This document shows positions 12,194 through 24,492 of a stretch of 64,000 nt of DNA, piece by piece. Both the position numbers and the translations under genes were made by a program. How positions within the stretch are numbered: position 1 is the stretch's first letter; the number at the start of each line of letters is the position of its first letter. Source of the DNA: Caenorhabditis elegans (lineage: Eukaryota > Nematoda > Chromadorea > Rhabditida > Rhabditidae); assembly GCF_000002985.6 (NCBI RefSeq), contig NC_003283.11, positions 4,278,001 to 4,342,000 on the forward strand, in the 5' to 3' direction. A model generated the notes under the pieces. That model saw only the letters and a program-made list of their open reading frames with translations, was not told the DNA's origin and did no database searches.

Positions 12194-12887
12194 GGTAGTT
12201 CATTTATTGAGAAATTTATGATTTACTCATTTTTCCAGTAACATAAGAAAACAGCTGAATTTTTTGATGTCTAAAAGCATCAGATCTCTTTATTGATTTT
12301 TTCAGTTTCACATTTTTTGCAGCTGGAAAGTAAAAGTCAAGAACAACTTTTGTGCAAAAGCTGACACTACGAACGCTCAAATCGGAAGCGAACACGCGAA
12401 CAAGGTTTCCTGAATTTTTAGAAGAAGGAAACTGACAATTATTGTTTCCGAAAAATGTTAAAAGTCGGTTTTTTGTTGGTATGAAAGTCTTATATGTATT
12501 CCGGTGAGGCGCTTCAGTCGGCCTCACACCGCTACTAACGCCGTCTGTTAAAATTCGCGTAAAACTTCTCAGTTTCTGAAATGAACTTTAGAAATGTGTA
12601 TTTCATTGAAATTGTCATTAAAATCAATTTTCAAAATTCATAATTAATGCATTACCGTTTTCATCGAGAACATCGTCGAATTATGCCATCTAAAACTATG
12701 GTTTTTGAATTATAATACATTAAAGAAATTTAAATACCGAGCTTTAGTCGCCGCAACCAAATTTCTTTTTTTTCCCACATTTGGTGGATACATCGAGCGA
12801 ATTTTGTCGTCTGAATCAACTTCTTTATTTTTAAAATTAATTTTCTCTGTAACATAAACTTTCACTACGCAATCACCGGAGTTATAT

Positions 12888-13749
12888 ATATATTTATTCA
12901 AAAACGTCTTAACAAAACAGAAAGTATAGAGTAATCACCGGGAGAAACAGATTTGAATAATTTGAATGATCCTGTAAACCAGAAGTAGTTAAGGGGATCA
13001 AGTTGGGTGGGAAAAATAATTAAACGGGATAGAATTTAATCGTGAAGCAAACATTTGACGGCTCATTGTCTCCGGAAGTAACTTGGCCATACGGTTCCAT
13101 AGGTGAAGATTGACTAGTAGGAAGCTTTCGTTGATTGATCCACAAGGGCACATCATGTACGGATATCTGGGCGAGCGAGCCTTCCTCACAGTTGATGCGG
13201 CATTTGGAAAGTGGTATTCACCAGACAGGATGTTGTGATATGTTCTCAATATTTGAAGAATCCGCAGGTGTTGAACTGACTTTTGGTTCATCTGAGCTAG
13301 ACGGTTTTCATATGATGAGTATGATAGATTGCAGCGTTGGAAGACTCTTCTCGAGAAAAACTTCAGTGGCGACTCCAGTTGTTTAATCAGATTTTTAGAG
13401 ATCGGGTTGTAGATTTCACATCCGTAGTTTAATTTTGGCTGCACATAATATTGTACAATTTGAAGTAAAGGTTGGCATTTGTTGAGCGGAAGGATCGAAG
13501 CAACTGCCGGCATTTGAGAAGGGCTAAGTTCGAAATGATGTTTATGTGCTTCTGGAAGTTCAGCTTGTCGTCGACGAAGATTCCAAGGTCTTTCACTGAG
13601 TCCTTTTTGGTGATTTTTATTCCGTTTGCATAATATTCATTTTTTGGATTCCAAAAAGTCGAAATGCACAAAACGGCGACGGCGAAGGCCGCCGAAGTCG
13701 TGTCGCTCTCACATGAAAGTCTTATTTTAAATATATTTTTAAAAAACAT
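12888..13749 (-). mobile_element. 5'-truncated non-LTR retrotransposon (LINE) fragment
   Basis: Minus-strand frames at 13749-13429 and 13513-12998 encode the C-terminal part of a CR1/jockey-type reverse transcriptase. The first has the KDLGIFVDDKLNFQKHI block that follows the catalytic palm. The second has QPKLNYGCEIYNP and the LINE C-terminal tail. The two are offset by a frameshift near 13450, and everything upstream of the thumb is missing, the usual 5' truncation. The 3' end probably lies near 12890, where a minus-strand AATAAATATATATATA occurs. It is dead and sits between two srh duplicates. Confidence 0.8.
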
Positions 13750-13835
13750 TCGAGCTTACAACAGACGTTTATTAATTCTCAAATAAACTTCAAATGTTAA
13801 GATTCAACAAAAAATACAGCCTAAACGGCGGTAAT

Positions 13836-15510
13836 CTAAGCGATAGCTGTCTTATAGGTCTTAAAATGCCGTAGCTTGAAAGCCCGACTTTGTGAATCTT
13901 CCGTCTGGTTGCTCATTTCAGATTTATAGAAAATTGCTTTCACTGCTCTCCGATATGGTCTATGAAGTAGAAGCATAGTGACTGTTGAAACAATTCCATG
14001 CAATGAAGCTATTATAAGTCCAGTATTAATCATTCCCTGGTTGTAATAATTGAGTAAAACTGACAGTGCTGCAGAAATAAGTGGAAATAGAAAACATATC
14101 AACGGAATTGACATTTGAATGACTAGGACTATAAAAAACTTTTTCTGAAGTTGAAATGTTTTCGGGGACATCCGTTTTTGCTTCAATTGCTCCAAGCTGT
14201 TTGAGGCAAGATATCCAACAAATACGCTAATTTCAAGACAACAAAGAACAACAAATATGACTGATATGATAAAGTGATAAGTAATATCTTCAGTAAAAAC
14301 AAACACTGGAGCATTATAAATATAGCTAGGTAAACATGGAAGTTGCTGAAAAATATTAATGTTGAAAGTTGGGATCTACTAAACTCCCATACCTCGAAAA
14401 TGTGCTGAGCAATATTTTCTTCAGGGACAAGGAATACCATAGGGAGCATTAAAAATACTACGATGACGTAATGAGCAGCTAACCATAAACGCCTCAAATA
14501 TACCCAGTGGTGTTTAAATGAAAATGTGCAAATTATGAAAAATCGATTTTCAAATATTGATACAATGGATATTACCATGTCTGAAGAAAATTACGTGAGT
14601 CATTCCGGAGGAGGCAGAAATTGGCAAAAACTTGAAAAAAGCAAACATTTTCCGAAGATTTTAATTTTTCCCAAAAAAAATCATTTTCCAAAATTTTTTA
14701 TTCTAATTGTAAGTCAAAATTCATATATTTTTTGTTGCATATCAATTTTTTGAAAATGTGGGAGTTTATGTTCATAACCAAGAGTTTTCATTTGATGATA
14801 GTTTCAAATTTCAAAACATTATTGATATAATGGAAGTCAGTATGTCTGTAATGAATTAAATATTTCACCCTCGGGGGTTTCTGTTTAACAAATTTTCGGC
14901 AAATCGACAAATTTTGCTGAAGTTTAAAAAAACGGAAATTTTTATTCTCATCACACACTGTTTATTGAGTTTTCATTTTTTTTTTCGCTAACTCTAGGAA
15001 CATGGAAGTCAGTATCTTTTGACGTATAAAGGCACCAGCTGTAGTGCAAAAGTATCAAACTCCAACTCCAATCCAGAGCCAAACAAAAAATAATATGCAA
15101 CAGAAAAATTTGATTTTTCTTCCCGGAACTTTTGCACTTTTCTAATATTTTCCAGTTTTCTCCAAAACAAAAAAAAACTTACACGCAAAAAGGATCAAAA
15201 TAATTATTGTTTGATATGCCAAAGAAATATCTGTATATTTAGACAGTCCGAGTGGATACCCCGCAGCTTTCGGAATAAGCAAAAATGGAACTGCTAAAAG
15301 ACTCAATGAATAGTCAAATACAACAATCCAAGAATGCAAGGCGAACAGGTACCATTTAACTGTTTTCATTCGTTCAGGAGTCTTGTAAATAATACAATAA
15401 AGGCCAAGACAATGAATTGGAATTGATACTATAGTAACAATGTGCATAAGTAATGATAAATATTCTGGAGTATCGAAATAATTGAATTCTGCAACACATG
15501 AGAAATTCAT
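13836..15510 (-). CDS. Serpentine chemoreceptor, srh family (copy 2)
   Basis: Tandem paralogue of the receptor at 10412-12193. Exons 15510-15183, 14580-14393 and 14345-13836 give 341 aa with all phases intact. Exon 1 is nearly identical to copy 1. Differences concentrate at the end of exon 2 (one codon shorter) and in the C-terminal tail (RHFKTYKTAIA against SSKTSIAVVTV). Near-identity of about 90 bp upstream of both ATGs shows that the promoter-proximal DNA was copied too, so the two may share expression. No disabling change is seen. Confidence 0.87.
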
Positions 15511-16155
15511 GGTAGTTCATTTATTGAGAAATTTATGATTTACTCATTTTTCCAGTAACATAAGAAAACAGCTGAATTTTTTGATGTTTAAAAGCGCCAG
15601 GTCTTTATCTTGATTTTTTTCACATTTTTTGCAGCTGGAAACTAAAAGAAAGAAATACTATGATATTTGATCAGTGTGGTTTTTAACATTATCCCCACTG
15701 GCGCTATTCCTTTGAGTTTAATTTTCAGATATATTTTGAAATCGGCAGCAAAAATAGCTGCGGAAAATTTGGCAAATCAACTTTAAAAATATTTTTTATA
15801 CTCTTTTTTTGTTTTTTGTTTTTTTTTTAATTTTTTTAAATAAATTTGATACTTTATGATGTTTTTTGGAGCAGCAAAACTAATGAATTCTGATTTTAAA
15901 AAAATCTGGTTTCTGAATAATTTCCGTGTAGTGTGTCTGCTTAAACATTAAAATTACTCAATTTTGTGTCATTTTACTAAATTTTTGGAGATAAAATCAA
16001 TAATTTTTTGAGTAACGAGATCGGCGAACGGCAAGTTCGGCAAATTTGCCGCAAATCTCTGATTTCGACAAAAAAACTTGCAATAACATAAACAGAATCC
16101 GTGAAAATGTTTTATTTTGCTTTCTTGCTTTTTTTTATTGTTTTGGTAAAATGAA
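15511..16155. other. Intergenic, no gene seen
   Basis: AT-rich spacer. The first 130 bp beyond the srh start codon repeats the corresponding DNA upstream of copy 1 at 12194-12330. The rest is homopolymer-rich and includes a CGGCAAATTTGCCG motif near 16040. I see no RNA gene or convincing frame. Confidence 0.6.
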
Positions 16156-18020
16156 TTAAACATTCGACAATTTGTTGTTAATTGCAAAAATCTGAATAAC
16201 ACCCGGGTTCGCTTTGATTTCCGTCCACATGACAACCACTGGAACAAGGAAGAAATCGATACTCACAAATATTGAGCCAATCTTAAAAGTAATACTTTTT
16301 CGTTTTATTATATTTATGAAAATTTCTACCATAGTAGATGCAAATGATGTAAGCGTACTGATCACAAACACGATGAGAATAATCTGAAAAGAAATTCAAA
16401 TTTAGAATAAAAACACATATAATATCCAAACTAACAAGTTTAATGAATCCTATAATCTTTACTTGGCGAACAATTTGAATATCCGCGTGTGTATTTTGAC
16501 CATCAGATGTCATTGTAAATTGGACAATCAGTGCAGTGAAAAGAAGGAGTTGAAAAACAAAAAATGTGACATAATAATAATTGAGCGTTTGTTCAAGCAA
16601 CATGTGGTGAGATTCCAGTAAAGCAAAAGCCATCCAAACTACGAAACTCGACTCCCTCACCAAAACACTCAGAATTATCAAAAACAACAAAATCGTCACA
16701 TTCTTCAGTGTAAGATCCCGACGTAGTTCCATTTTCTGTCGAAAATTGATGAATCGGTGGATCGTCACTATGGAAATTGCAATTTCATAGATAGAAGTAG
16801 AGAGGTGATTGACGAGAGCGTAAATGTTCGATATTGTCATAATATAGAATGCAAACCTAGAAAACCAAATGTGTGGGCGTAATTTTGGCGCGTGTTCTGG
16901 AGATCGCGGAGAACTCTTTAAAAATGAAGGAGCGCCAAGTGAAAATATTATTTTTTTGACCACAAGGCAGCTCTCCGATGCTGCTATAATAATTCACAGT
17001 AAAAACTCAAAGAAAATTAAAGAGTAGTGTTAATTTTTTGCTTTAAATGACATAAAATATACTGTTATTAATGTTCAAAAAATATCTTTGAAAATTAAAA
17101 ATTTTTTGATGATTTATTTCAATTTTGCAAAAATCAAAGAAACGCTCGAAGTGACGTCATTTTTGATATTTTCGCGTTTTCTGACTGTTTATCGGTTTTT
17201 CTTGATTTTTGTTTCAAGACTTGATTTGAAACATCGGTCCTTAGTTTTTTCTGATCTTTTCCCACAAAAAAATGTAAATAAATTTCCGCGAATTTCTTTC
17301 GGGTTATCAAGTTTTCTTTACGAAAAGTTGTTTGAACACTTGACAGGCAGTTTTTCAGAAGAGAAAATTAAGAAAAAACTGGAAAATTTTGCCAGAAAAC
17401 CCGAAAATATCGAAAAATACGTTTTTTTATTTCTGCAAAATTTAAAAAATTGGAAAAAATTCAGAAGAATTTTATAAATTTTTATAAATTTCATTTTCGA
17501 TTATTAGCGTCTATTTTCTGTCATTTAAGGCAGAACACACTTTCTAACTAATTTTCTTAGTGAAACATTAGAAGAGTTTCTTCAACTATTTCAAAATATT
17601 AATGCAGGTTCTAAATAAAATATTCCCAATTTAGTTTGAAAATCAAACAGAAATTCAATTATTACACCTACGAAGGATATGATCGAGTAGTGAATAATAA
17701 TCCCACCAAAACAAAAAACACAAAATAGTTGTATTTGATAGTTCGATACTCAAATGTTATAATTGGAAGAAGAGTGCTCTTAATAGTAATTATTACAGTC
17801 TTTTTGAACTGCTGAAAATGAAAACACTGACCTTTCCGTAAAATACTAGATTATTTTTGAACGACCTCAAGTAAAACGGATAAGCCACAACCATGCACAG
17901 AAATAAAACGGCTACCAATAATCCAGATGCGGCAAGCACAATTAAGTTGTTCTTCAGATCCAATAGTAAGTCCAGTAATTCCTCGACAGGAGCTTCAGTG
18001 GTTACTCGGAGCTTTACCAT
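16156..18020 (-). CDS. Seven-TM chemoreceptor-like protein, unassigned nematode family (A)
   Basis: Four exons, 18020-17832, 17811-17672, 16856-16436 and 16383-16156, give 325 aa in consistent phase. Exon 1 has a hydrophobic TM1 ending YPFYLRSFKNNLVFYGK. Exon 2 adds a short TM2 segment ending FTTRSYPS. Exon 3 spans TM3-TM5 with a ...VRQVKIIGFIKL loop. Exon 4 carries TM6-TM7 with SIDFFLVPVVVMWTEIK. The same architecture recurs at 18773, 20559, 37725 and 39920, so this is a local gene family. It resembles nematode chemoreceptors in size and topology, but I cannot assign it to a named class. The large intron 2 (16857-17671) contains only AT-rich filler. Confidence 0.72.
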
Positions 18021-18772
18021 ATTTGGATATTTATGAAAAGCCTCTTTGAAATTCTGAAATGAAATCTGTCAACAAAGTTTTCACCTTTTATACACAGTCT
18101 CTCAAAGAACTAAGAACTTTCAAAATTTTGCCAATGTCCCCAATTATTTCTCGTGATTTCATGAAAATTGAAACATGCAATTTGGATATCACAAAAGGTT
18201 ATCAAGTGAAACTCCATATAATTTTCGATAAAAAGTACAGTATCCCAGCAAGTAAAATACTCGGCGCCTCTTCATTTTCATTCCGGTATATTTTGAATTT
18301 GTCATTTCTATTAATTTTACATACAGTATATTTTTATAGAAGTTCAACTAGCATAGTTTCCTCCAGAATCACTATATTGAGATGTCGGATTGGCAAACGG
18401 GTAGCCAGAGTGTCCCATTTCTGTTAAGTATAGTCGTACTGTCAGTATGATAATTCTATAAAAAATTTACTCACTGCTTAAAGTACCGGATTTCATAATA
18501 AAATGTTTCAAAAAATTTTCTTTTTTTTAATTTGAAAAATCAAAGAAAGTTTGGAATTTTTGTTATGATTTTTGGGCATGTTGGACAATTAAGTGTATTG
18601 ACCAAATCACCTTCTATATACAAACTGATTAGTGCAAAAAATGGATCATTAAAAAATATGTTATCATGGCTTTATGTATTGACAGGACACTTTTTTTAAC
18701 GAAAACTAATGAAAAATTAACATAAATTCAATTTATTCATGAAAAAAAAATTATTTGGAAAATGGATCGGCT
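18021..18772. other. Intergenic, no gene seen
   Basis: AT-rich spacer between family members A and B. A 122-codon plus-strand frame at 18059-18427 has no recognisable domain, no splice structure and no paralogue next to the related genes, so I leave it uncalled. Confidence 0.6.
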
Positions 18773-20089
18773 TCAGGCCTCTTGGTGAGTCATTTCCACT
18801 TCCTGAAACTCGACATGCTTAGGACGACAGAACACTTCGAATATGAGAACCATCGATGGGACCAAGAATAAATCGGACGTCACAAACATTGAGATGATCT
18901 GAATGAGAAAAAAGTTGAAATTTAAAAAGTTAAGAAAGAACTTACAATCTCATAATTTATGAAGTTTCCGGCAACGAATAGGCAGAAGAGGAGAACCAAT
19001 TTCAAAATTGCGATTGCAAAAGTTTGGGAGTAAATTTGTTTTTCGTGGTGTGTCAGTTCAATTATAGATTTTTCACACATGATCGGAAGCTGGGAAAGGC
19101 CAGCGACACATAGGAAAAGCTGACAGAAAAGATAGATTCCCTGTAAAAATATTTTTTTGTTGTTATAATCAATCTGAGTTTTGGTAGATTGCCAAGTTTT
19201 CTAAATTATGCGGACCCTTTGATTAATTTCGAAAATTTCAAAAGTCTCGAAAAATTTGAACGCAATTGTTAATTAAATATTTTTAAAAAAAGGATTAAAG
19301 GACGATCCGTTCTTCAAGTGCTATGCACTGCGGATCTTGGAGTCAGGTACACTGCTTGGTGGTGCTCCCACTAGGTTATAATTTATAATAATAATAATAA
19401 ATTTTTTGAGCAACTTCCTTGCTGAAGGTACTTTGGCTTTAACTTACACAGTAGTAGTCAAAGATTGTCCCAATTTTCTCAAACTTCTCAGCCTCGGAAA
19501 CAATAATCAACGAAACATACAAAACAAGGTCCTTGAGAACAAGTATACCCAGAACAAATCGAATTCCAGCCTTGACACAGTCTTGCGTAAGCTCTACACT
19601 TGGTTTTGCCAGTGAGAAAAATACGAAGCATCTTGAAATTGAGAAGAAGGAAATGACGATTAAGTACATTTCAGTGAAAACTTTAATAGAGTAAAGAGCA
19701 ATCCACATGGGGTACCACAACACTGTTACAAGCCAACCGACATTGAAAAAATGAGATAATCCGTTTACCAGAGCGATTCCATTGACAACCGTGACAATTC
19801 TCTTGGTGATGTTGCGGTATTTTGAAATTAATGGGGTCAAAAAACTCTGAATTGTAAAAATTAGAAATAATTTATGCAATCTATAAAAACTTACTTGATC
19901 TTCCACAAAATCGGATTTTTTGGAGAAAATCATGTGGATGATCAGCGCCAGTCCATAAAAAGCTACCAACGTGCCAAAGGAAATTCCGAGATATTTAACA
20001 TCACTAACATTTCCAATAAACTCCACAAATTTGTCAAATGATAGAGAATACGGAAAAATGTTCAGTTTGATCATCTGCTCCTGAACCAT
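18773..20089 (-). CDS. Seven-TM chemoreceptor-like protein, unassigned family (B)
   Basis: Four exons, 20089-19895, 19846-19448, 19140-18946 and 18898-18773, give 304 aa, every intron in phase 0. The N-terminus is MVQEQMIKLNIF with TM1 in FGTLVAFYGLALIIH. Exon 2 carries three TMs and ends KIGTIFDYYC. Exon 3 has TM5-TM6 and a LTHHEKQIYSQTFAIAILK loop. Exon 4 has TSDLFLVPSMVLIFEV, the counterpart of the SID.FLVP signature in member A. It is a tandem duplicate of 20559-21817, with long stretches of exon 2 identical. The ATG at 20089 was chosen because the paralogue starts at the same point. Confidence 0.75.
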
Positions 20090-20558
20090 TTTTCTAACAC
20101 ATTTTGGCTTCCGAGCAACTAGTTTTATACTCCACACAGCCCCGCAATTTGTGAGAAGGTTTCCATAGCAACATTTTCACGCGCTCTGAAAAGTTCACAA
20201 GGGTGTTGTTTAGTTTGATGCTTTGAAGAGAAAGTTTGCAGAAAGCATCAATTTCTATTTTGTGTTGAAAATTCGATATTGAAAAAAAAACTTTAAACAA
20301 GCAAAAAACTGATTTCTACTGTAGGGAGTGGTTTTTGGTGAACTCACAATTCTCGAAACCCAAACTTTTCAACTTCAAAAATGAAAACAAAAAACTGAGA
20401 GCTCAAATTTTTCGGAAATTAGATAATTCGTCATTTTCGAGTTTGAAAACTTCTCCATTCGTCCACATTTTTTTTAAAGAATCATATATTTTTAAATACA
20501 TACTCGGTCATGTTGGGCTACAAAATTAACAGAAATCCACTTTATTCATCAAAATAAA

Positions 20559-21817
20559 TTACTTGGAAAATGGATCCGAATTTTCCCAGCTCATTGGTTT
20601 CTTGTTTGAATAAGTCATTTGCACTTCCGGAAAGACGACTTGCTTAGGACGACAGAACACTTCAAAAATAAGAACCACAGTTGGGACCAAAAACAAATCG
20701 GAGGTCACAAAGATTGACATGATCTAAATAAGAGAAAATAAAACTTGAAAACTTATCAAAAGTACTTACAATCTCATAATTTATAAAACTTCCCGAAACA
20801 AATAGAGAAATGATGAGAACCAATTTCAAAATTGCGATTGCAAAAGTGTGGGAGTAAATTAGTTTCTCTTGATGTGGGATTTCAGCCTTCGATTTTTCAC
20901 GCATAATTGGGAGCTGGGAAAGGCCAGCGACAAATAGAAGAAGCTGACAGAACAGATAGATTCCCTATAAATATTGGTATTTTAAACATTGGAGTTTGAA
21001 GATCTGAAGTTTACAGGTATATTGCCAAATGTTCCAAAAATGCGGACTCTTTGAGTAATTTCGAGAATTGCAAAAGGTTCGAACAATTGAAAAGCAATTG
21101 TTAATTGAATACTTTAGCGCTATAGAAGATGTTTTAAACAACTTCCTCGCTGAAGGTACGTTGACTTTAACTTACACAGTAATAGTCAATGATGGTTCCA
21201 ATTTTCTCAAACTTCTCAGCCTCGGAAACAATAATCAACGAAACATACAAAACAAGGTCCTTGAGAACAAGTATACCCAGAACAAATCGAATTCCAGCCT
21301 TGACACAGTCTTGCGTAAGCTCTACACTTGGTTTTGCCAGTGAGAAAAATACGAAGCATCTTGAAATTGAGAAGAAGGAAATGACGATTAAGTACATTTC
21401 AGTGAAAACTTTAATAGAGTAAAGAGCAATCCACATGGGGTACCACAACACTGTTACAAGCCAACCGACATTGAAAAAATGAGATAATCCGTTTACCAGA
21501 GTGATTCCATGAACAACTGTGAAAATTCTCTTGGTAATGGTACGATAAATCGAAAGCAGAGGTTTCAAAGAACTCTGAATTGAAAATTGGAATTATTGTA
21601 TGCAAACTATGATACAACAACTTACTTGGTCTTCCTCACATTCGGATTTTTTGGAGAAAATCATGTGGATGATTAGGATCAATCCATAAAAAACTACCAA
21701 CAAGCCCAAGAAAATTCCAAGAAATTCAACATGGCTGACATTTCCGATAAAATCCACAAATTTGTCTACTGATAGAGAATACGGAAAAATGCTCAGTTTG
21801 ATCTTCTCCCGAACCAT
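20559..21817 (-). CDS. Seven-TM chemoreceptor-like protein, unassigned family (C)
   Basis: Tandem copy of gene B. Exons 21817-21626, 21574-21176, 20964-20770 and 20723-20559 give 316 aa, all introns in phase 0. Exon 2 is almost unchanged from gene B over roughly the last 110 codons, whereas exon 1, exon 4 and the first 20 codons of exon 2 have diverged. That patchwork suggests gene conversion of the central exon. The C-terminus is 13 residues longer and ends ENSDPFSK. No disabling change is seen. The upstream 130 bp also matches gene B. Confidence 0.75.
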
Positions 21818-22888
21818 TTTTTTCTAACACATTTTGGTTTCCGAACAACTAGTTTTATACTCCACACAGCCCCGCAATTTGTGATAAGGTTTCCATAGCA
21901 ACATTTTCACGCGCTCTGAAAAGTTCACAAGGGTGTTGTCTAGTTTGATGCTTTAAAGAGGAAGTCGGCAGAAATCACAGTTGTCTATTTCTATCTTGCG
22001 TGGGTGTTACTTTTGATCTTAAAAAAAGCATTATAAGTTGTCTTGATTTCAGCGAGCATGGCTTCCAGTGATGAAATGTGTGAGCGAGTTGGGAAAACTG
22101 TTTTAAAGTTTTTGAAAGCAGCGCCAATGAGGATTGCGTAATTTATTATTTTAGTTGAAAGCAATTTTTCAGATTTTTCGTATTTGTCTGATTTTTTAAA
22201 AGTGGATTTGATAAATTTTTAGCAATTCTTCACGTTGGGTCGAAGCTAGGAGGCAAACTGTCTTTTTTCAAGATTTATTCAAGTTTATTCAAACCTCTCA
22301 TTGTTTTTATTTTTTCAAATGTATATTTTCATTTTTTTACGAATAAAAAATAGATAAATTTATGGCAAATTGCAGTTTTTCACATTTTCGAGAAATTGTG
22401 TTTTTTTTTCAAAATTTTAAATCAAAAACCGTTTAATGCTACAAATCGCGGCGTTCAAAAATCCAAAAATCTGGGGTTCATAGATCGCACTTTTTTTTTG
22501 AGTAGACAAGAAAAACGGTTTAACGGTATACTTTTTTTTGAAAAATTCACACTTTTGCAACGATAATCCCTTTCGATGAACTTAACTTATGAATGTCATC
22601 GTACAAGTGATTTGTGCCCGAAATCTCTCGAAAAAACCGGGCAAGGCTTTGCGAGAAAGCTATCAACTTAGGTGTAACCTTCTTCACAGCAAAGGAACTC
22701 AGTATGTAATTTTATATAAGCCAATATATAATTTTCCAGTTTTCTCAAATCTCAACTAGAATAAAATTTTCAGATTATTGCCTGCATGGAGCCATCAATA
22801 TAGAACTACACATCTTCTGATGACACCAATGCGTTGATCGGAAGTAAGGAGTAGATTGGAAGGGGAACAGTGAATAAGTTTTTTTCAG
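21818..22888. other. Intergenic region with possible exon relics
   Basis: The first 130 bp duplicates the region upstream of gene B. Further on, the plus strand has coding-looking islands: a 27-codon frame at about 22060 (MASSDEMCERVGKTVLKF) and an open stretch at about 22590-22700 with LSKKPGKALRESYQ. A stretch at 22774-22843 is bounded by TTTTCAG and GTAAGG. I could not join these into one open frame without meeting stops, so I treat them as possible remnants or badly modelled exons of the gene interrupted by the retroelement. Confidence 0.3.
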
Positions 22889-22956
22889 AAGCTACAACAT
22901 GCATAATGTCCAACAGTTTGAGCAAGGCACTTCCCGCAATGTCGCTGTATACTGGG

Positions 22957-23281
22957 TAAACGGTGAGGGCAGTGGGTTTTAACAGCCTGACGGATATTGC
23001 TCGCCAGTTACTTTATTGAGTCTCAGAAATAGTAGACAACAGAAACAGTGGAAGAATATAAGAAACAGTGGAAAAGTATAATATAAGAAACGGATGGATT
23101 GAAAGTGTGTGTGTGTGGAGAGTTGGGGTTGACGATAACTGTGCCCGTCCTTGCGGACGGGCTTCTTTTATACCCCTGCCCCAGGGGGGCGGAGTTTGAG
23201 GGTGAGATTGTAAAGTGGCCGGGGGAGGAAGGAATGTGTGCAATATTATATTGGCGAAAAGGAGAAGGTACGTTGCGTACA
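22957..23281 (-). repeat. 3' LTR of the BEL/Pao element
   Basis: In element orientation the LTR starts TGTACGCAACG and ends CACCGTTTA. It contains a TATAAAA box (plus-strand TTTTATA near 23165), a GC-rich hairpin (CCCGTCC...GGACGGG) just downstream, and AATAAA near 23014. It is 325 bp, one base different from the 5' LTR. Confidence 0.92.
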
Positions 23282-23289
23282 CTCCCCGG
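23282..23289 (-). promoter_or_regulatory. Polypurine tract for plus-strand DNA priming
   Basis: In element orientation a short G-rich run, CCGGGGAG, directly abuts the TGTACG start of the 3' LTR, the position required for the PPT. It is short and interrupted by two C residues, so the exact primer is uncertain. Confidence 0.5.
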
Positions 23290-23292
23290 CAA

Positions 23293-24492
23293 TTAGTGGA
23301 CTCCTGAGATTGGAGCTTGAAGACACCAAGATGAGTGGTGATTTGTCCTGTGACAGTAGTGACATCTCTTCTTCTGGAACTCGTGGAGTTCTTCTTTCTT
23401 CTTGAGGCAGAGCAGACATCGATTGTTGTTCTCCAGGTGAGCTTTTCGGGCTTTCGGATCTTTGATGATCCCACATCTGTCAGACAGGTGTTTTCTGGTG
23501 CAATAAGCACATGATGGGCTTTTCGGTTCGTCTGCAACCGTAAAGCTTCTGTGGAACTTTGCTTTGAACAGCATTTTGTTCCCTTGTTTGGGAATCTTTG
23601 GAATCTGTTTTGACAGATTTTCTCCCTTGGCTTTGAGTGGTTGTGATCCACTTTTTTGAAGAGTTTCGGGCTCTTTGATCTTCGGAATTTTATAATTCCG
23701 AAGATTGAACTGACAGAGATCAGTTCTTGGAAGACGTTCTGATTCTTCGTGATTGATCACTTCCATGGAGATCGCTTCGTTCTGCTTTTGCGGATTGTGA
23801 AGGTCTCTTTTGGAGAGAGTTTCCAGGATAAGGCGAATTGAAGATCGCATCTCCTGTTGATCCTTTTGGAGAATTTGAATCTGGTGTTCCAATCGCAGAT
23901 TGGGCTCCGGGCTTTGTGTCATGTGAGCCTGGATTTGTGTCCATGCTTCTTTCATCTTATCTGAGATGAGTGACATTTTGGATGATGTCCCATCTTTATT
24001 GGCACTTAATGTGTTCAATGCTTGGTGGACATTGAATTGTCTCTCCTTTTGGAGCTTCTCGAGTCTGGAGCGAGCTCTTGGGTCTTTTTGTGCCCATTCA
24101 TTTAATTGATGATGATGGAATATCATCATATCGCTCGCTTCTGTGACAGCGAGCTTGTGCTGCATGACTTTTTCTTTCACTTGTTCTAGCAGCATGTATT
24201 GTTCGGGAATTTCCTTCGTTTCTTTTGGTGGGAACTTGTTGATTGTTTCCACCTGTTCCTCTAGAATATTTTTCATTCTGAGGATATGTTGCTTGGCGAT
24301 TCCATTGTGGAAAATTATCTTTTCCAACGTTCCTTTTATTTTGTCCTTGCTTCTGAAGATCTTTATGAGCTTGATCGCTCCGAGAATGATCTTTTTCTTG
24401 GAGATCTTGTTTGTCCCCTTCGTTTTGACGAGTTGGAGCTTGTTGTGGAAGTTCTTCAAGAATTTCGATGTCCATGGCATCATGTTGGTCAA
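23293..24492 (-). CDS. Extra retroelement ORF after env with CCHC zinc knuckles (nucleocapsid-like)
   Basis: A 399-codon frame between env and the 3' LTR. The N-terminal 230 residues are basic and helical with long coiled-coil-like stretches (for example MLLEQVKEKVMQHKLAV). The C-terminus has a cysteine/histidine array: CAYCTRKHLSDRC (C-x2-C-x3-H-x4-C), a linker containing CLLC, and CHYCHRTNHHSSWC, a canonical C-x2-C-x4-H-x4-C knuckle. That layout mirrors the nucleocapsid end of BEL Gag, including this element's own. The true start is unclear: an overlapping frame upstream (from about 24515, MNPAAQAVDQHDAMDIEI) looks coding and could be the original N-terminus before a frame break. I infer a second RNA-binding or Gag-like protein. 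Confidence 0.6.
   Translation of the reverse strand: MTNMMPWTSKFLKNFHNKLQLVKTKGTNKISKKKIILGAIKLIKIFRSKDKIKGTLEKIIFHNGIAKQHILRMKNILEEQVETINKFPPKETKEIPEQYMLLEQVKEKVMQHKLAVTEASDMMIFHHHQLNEWAQKDPRARSRLEKLQKERQFNVHQALNTLSANKDGTSSKMSLISDKMKEAWTQIQAHMTQSPEPNLRLEHQIQILQKDQQEMRSSIRLILETLSKRDLHNPQKQNEAISMEVINHEESERLPRTDLCQFNLRNYKIPKIKEPETLQKSGSQPLKAKGENLSKQIPKIPKQGNKMLFKAKFHRSFTVADEPKSPSCAYCTRKHLSDRCGIIKDPKARKAHLENNNRCLLCLKKKEELHEFQKKRCHYCHRTNHHSSWCLQAPISGVH

Noticed and set aside
17088-17477. 129-codon plus-strand frame in intron 2 of receptor A.
   Set aside because: AT-rich composition dominated by F, K, L and I; antisense in an intron; no domain, splice or paralogue support.
18059-18427. 122-codon plus-strand frame between receptors A and B.
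   Set aside because: No paralogue, domain or codon signal; AT-rich intergenic background.
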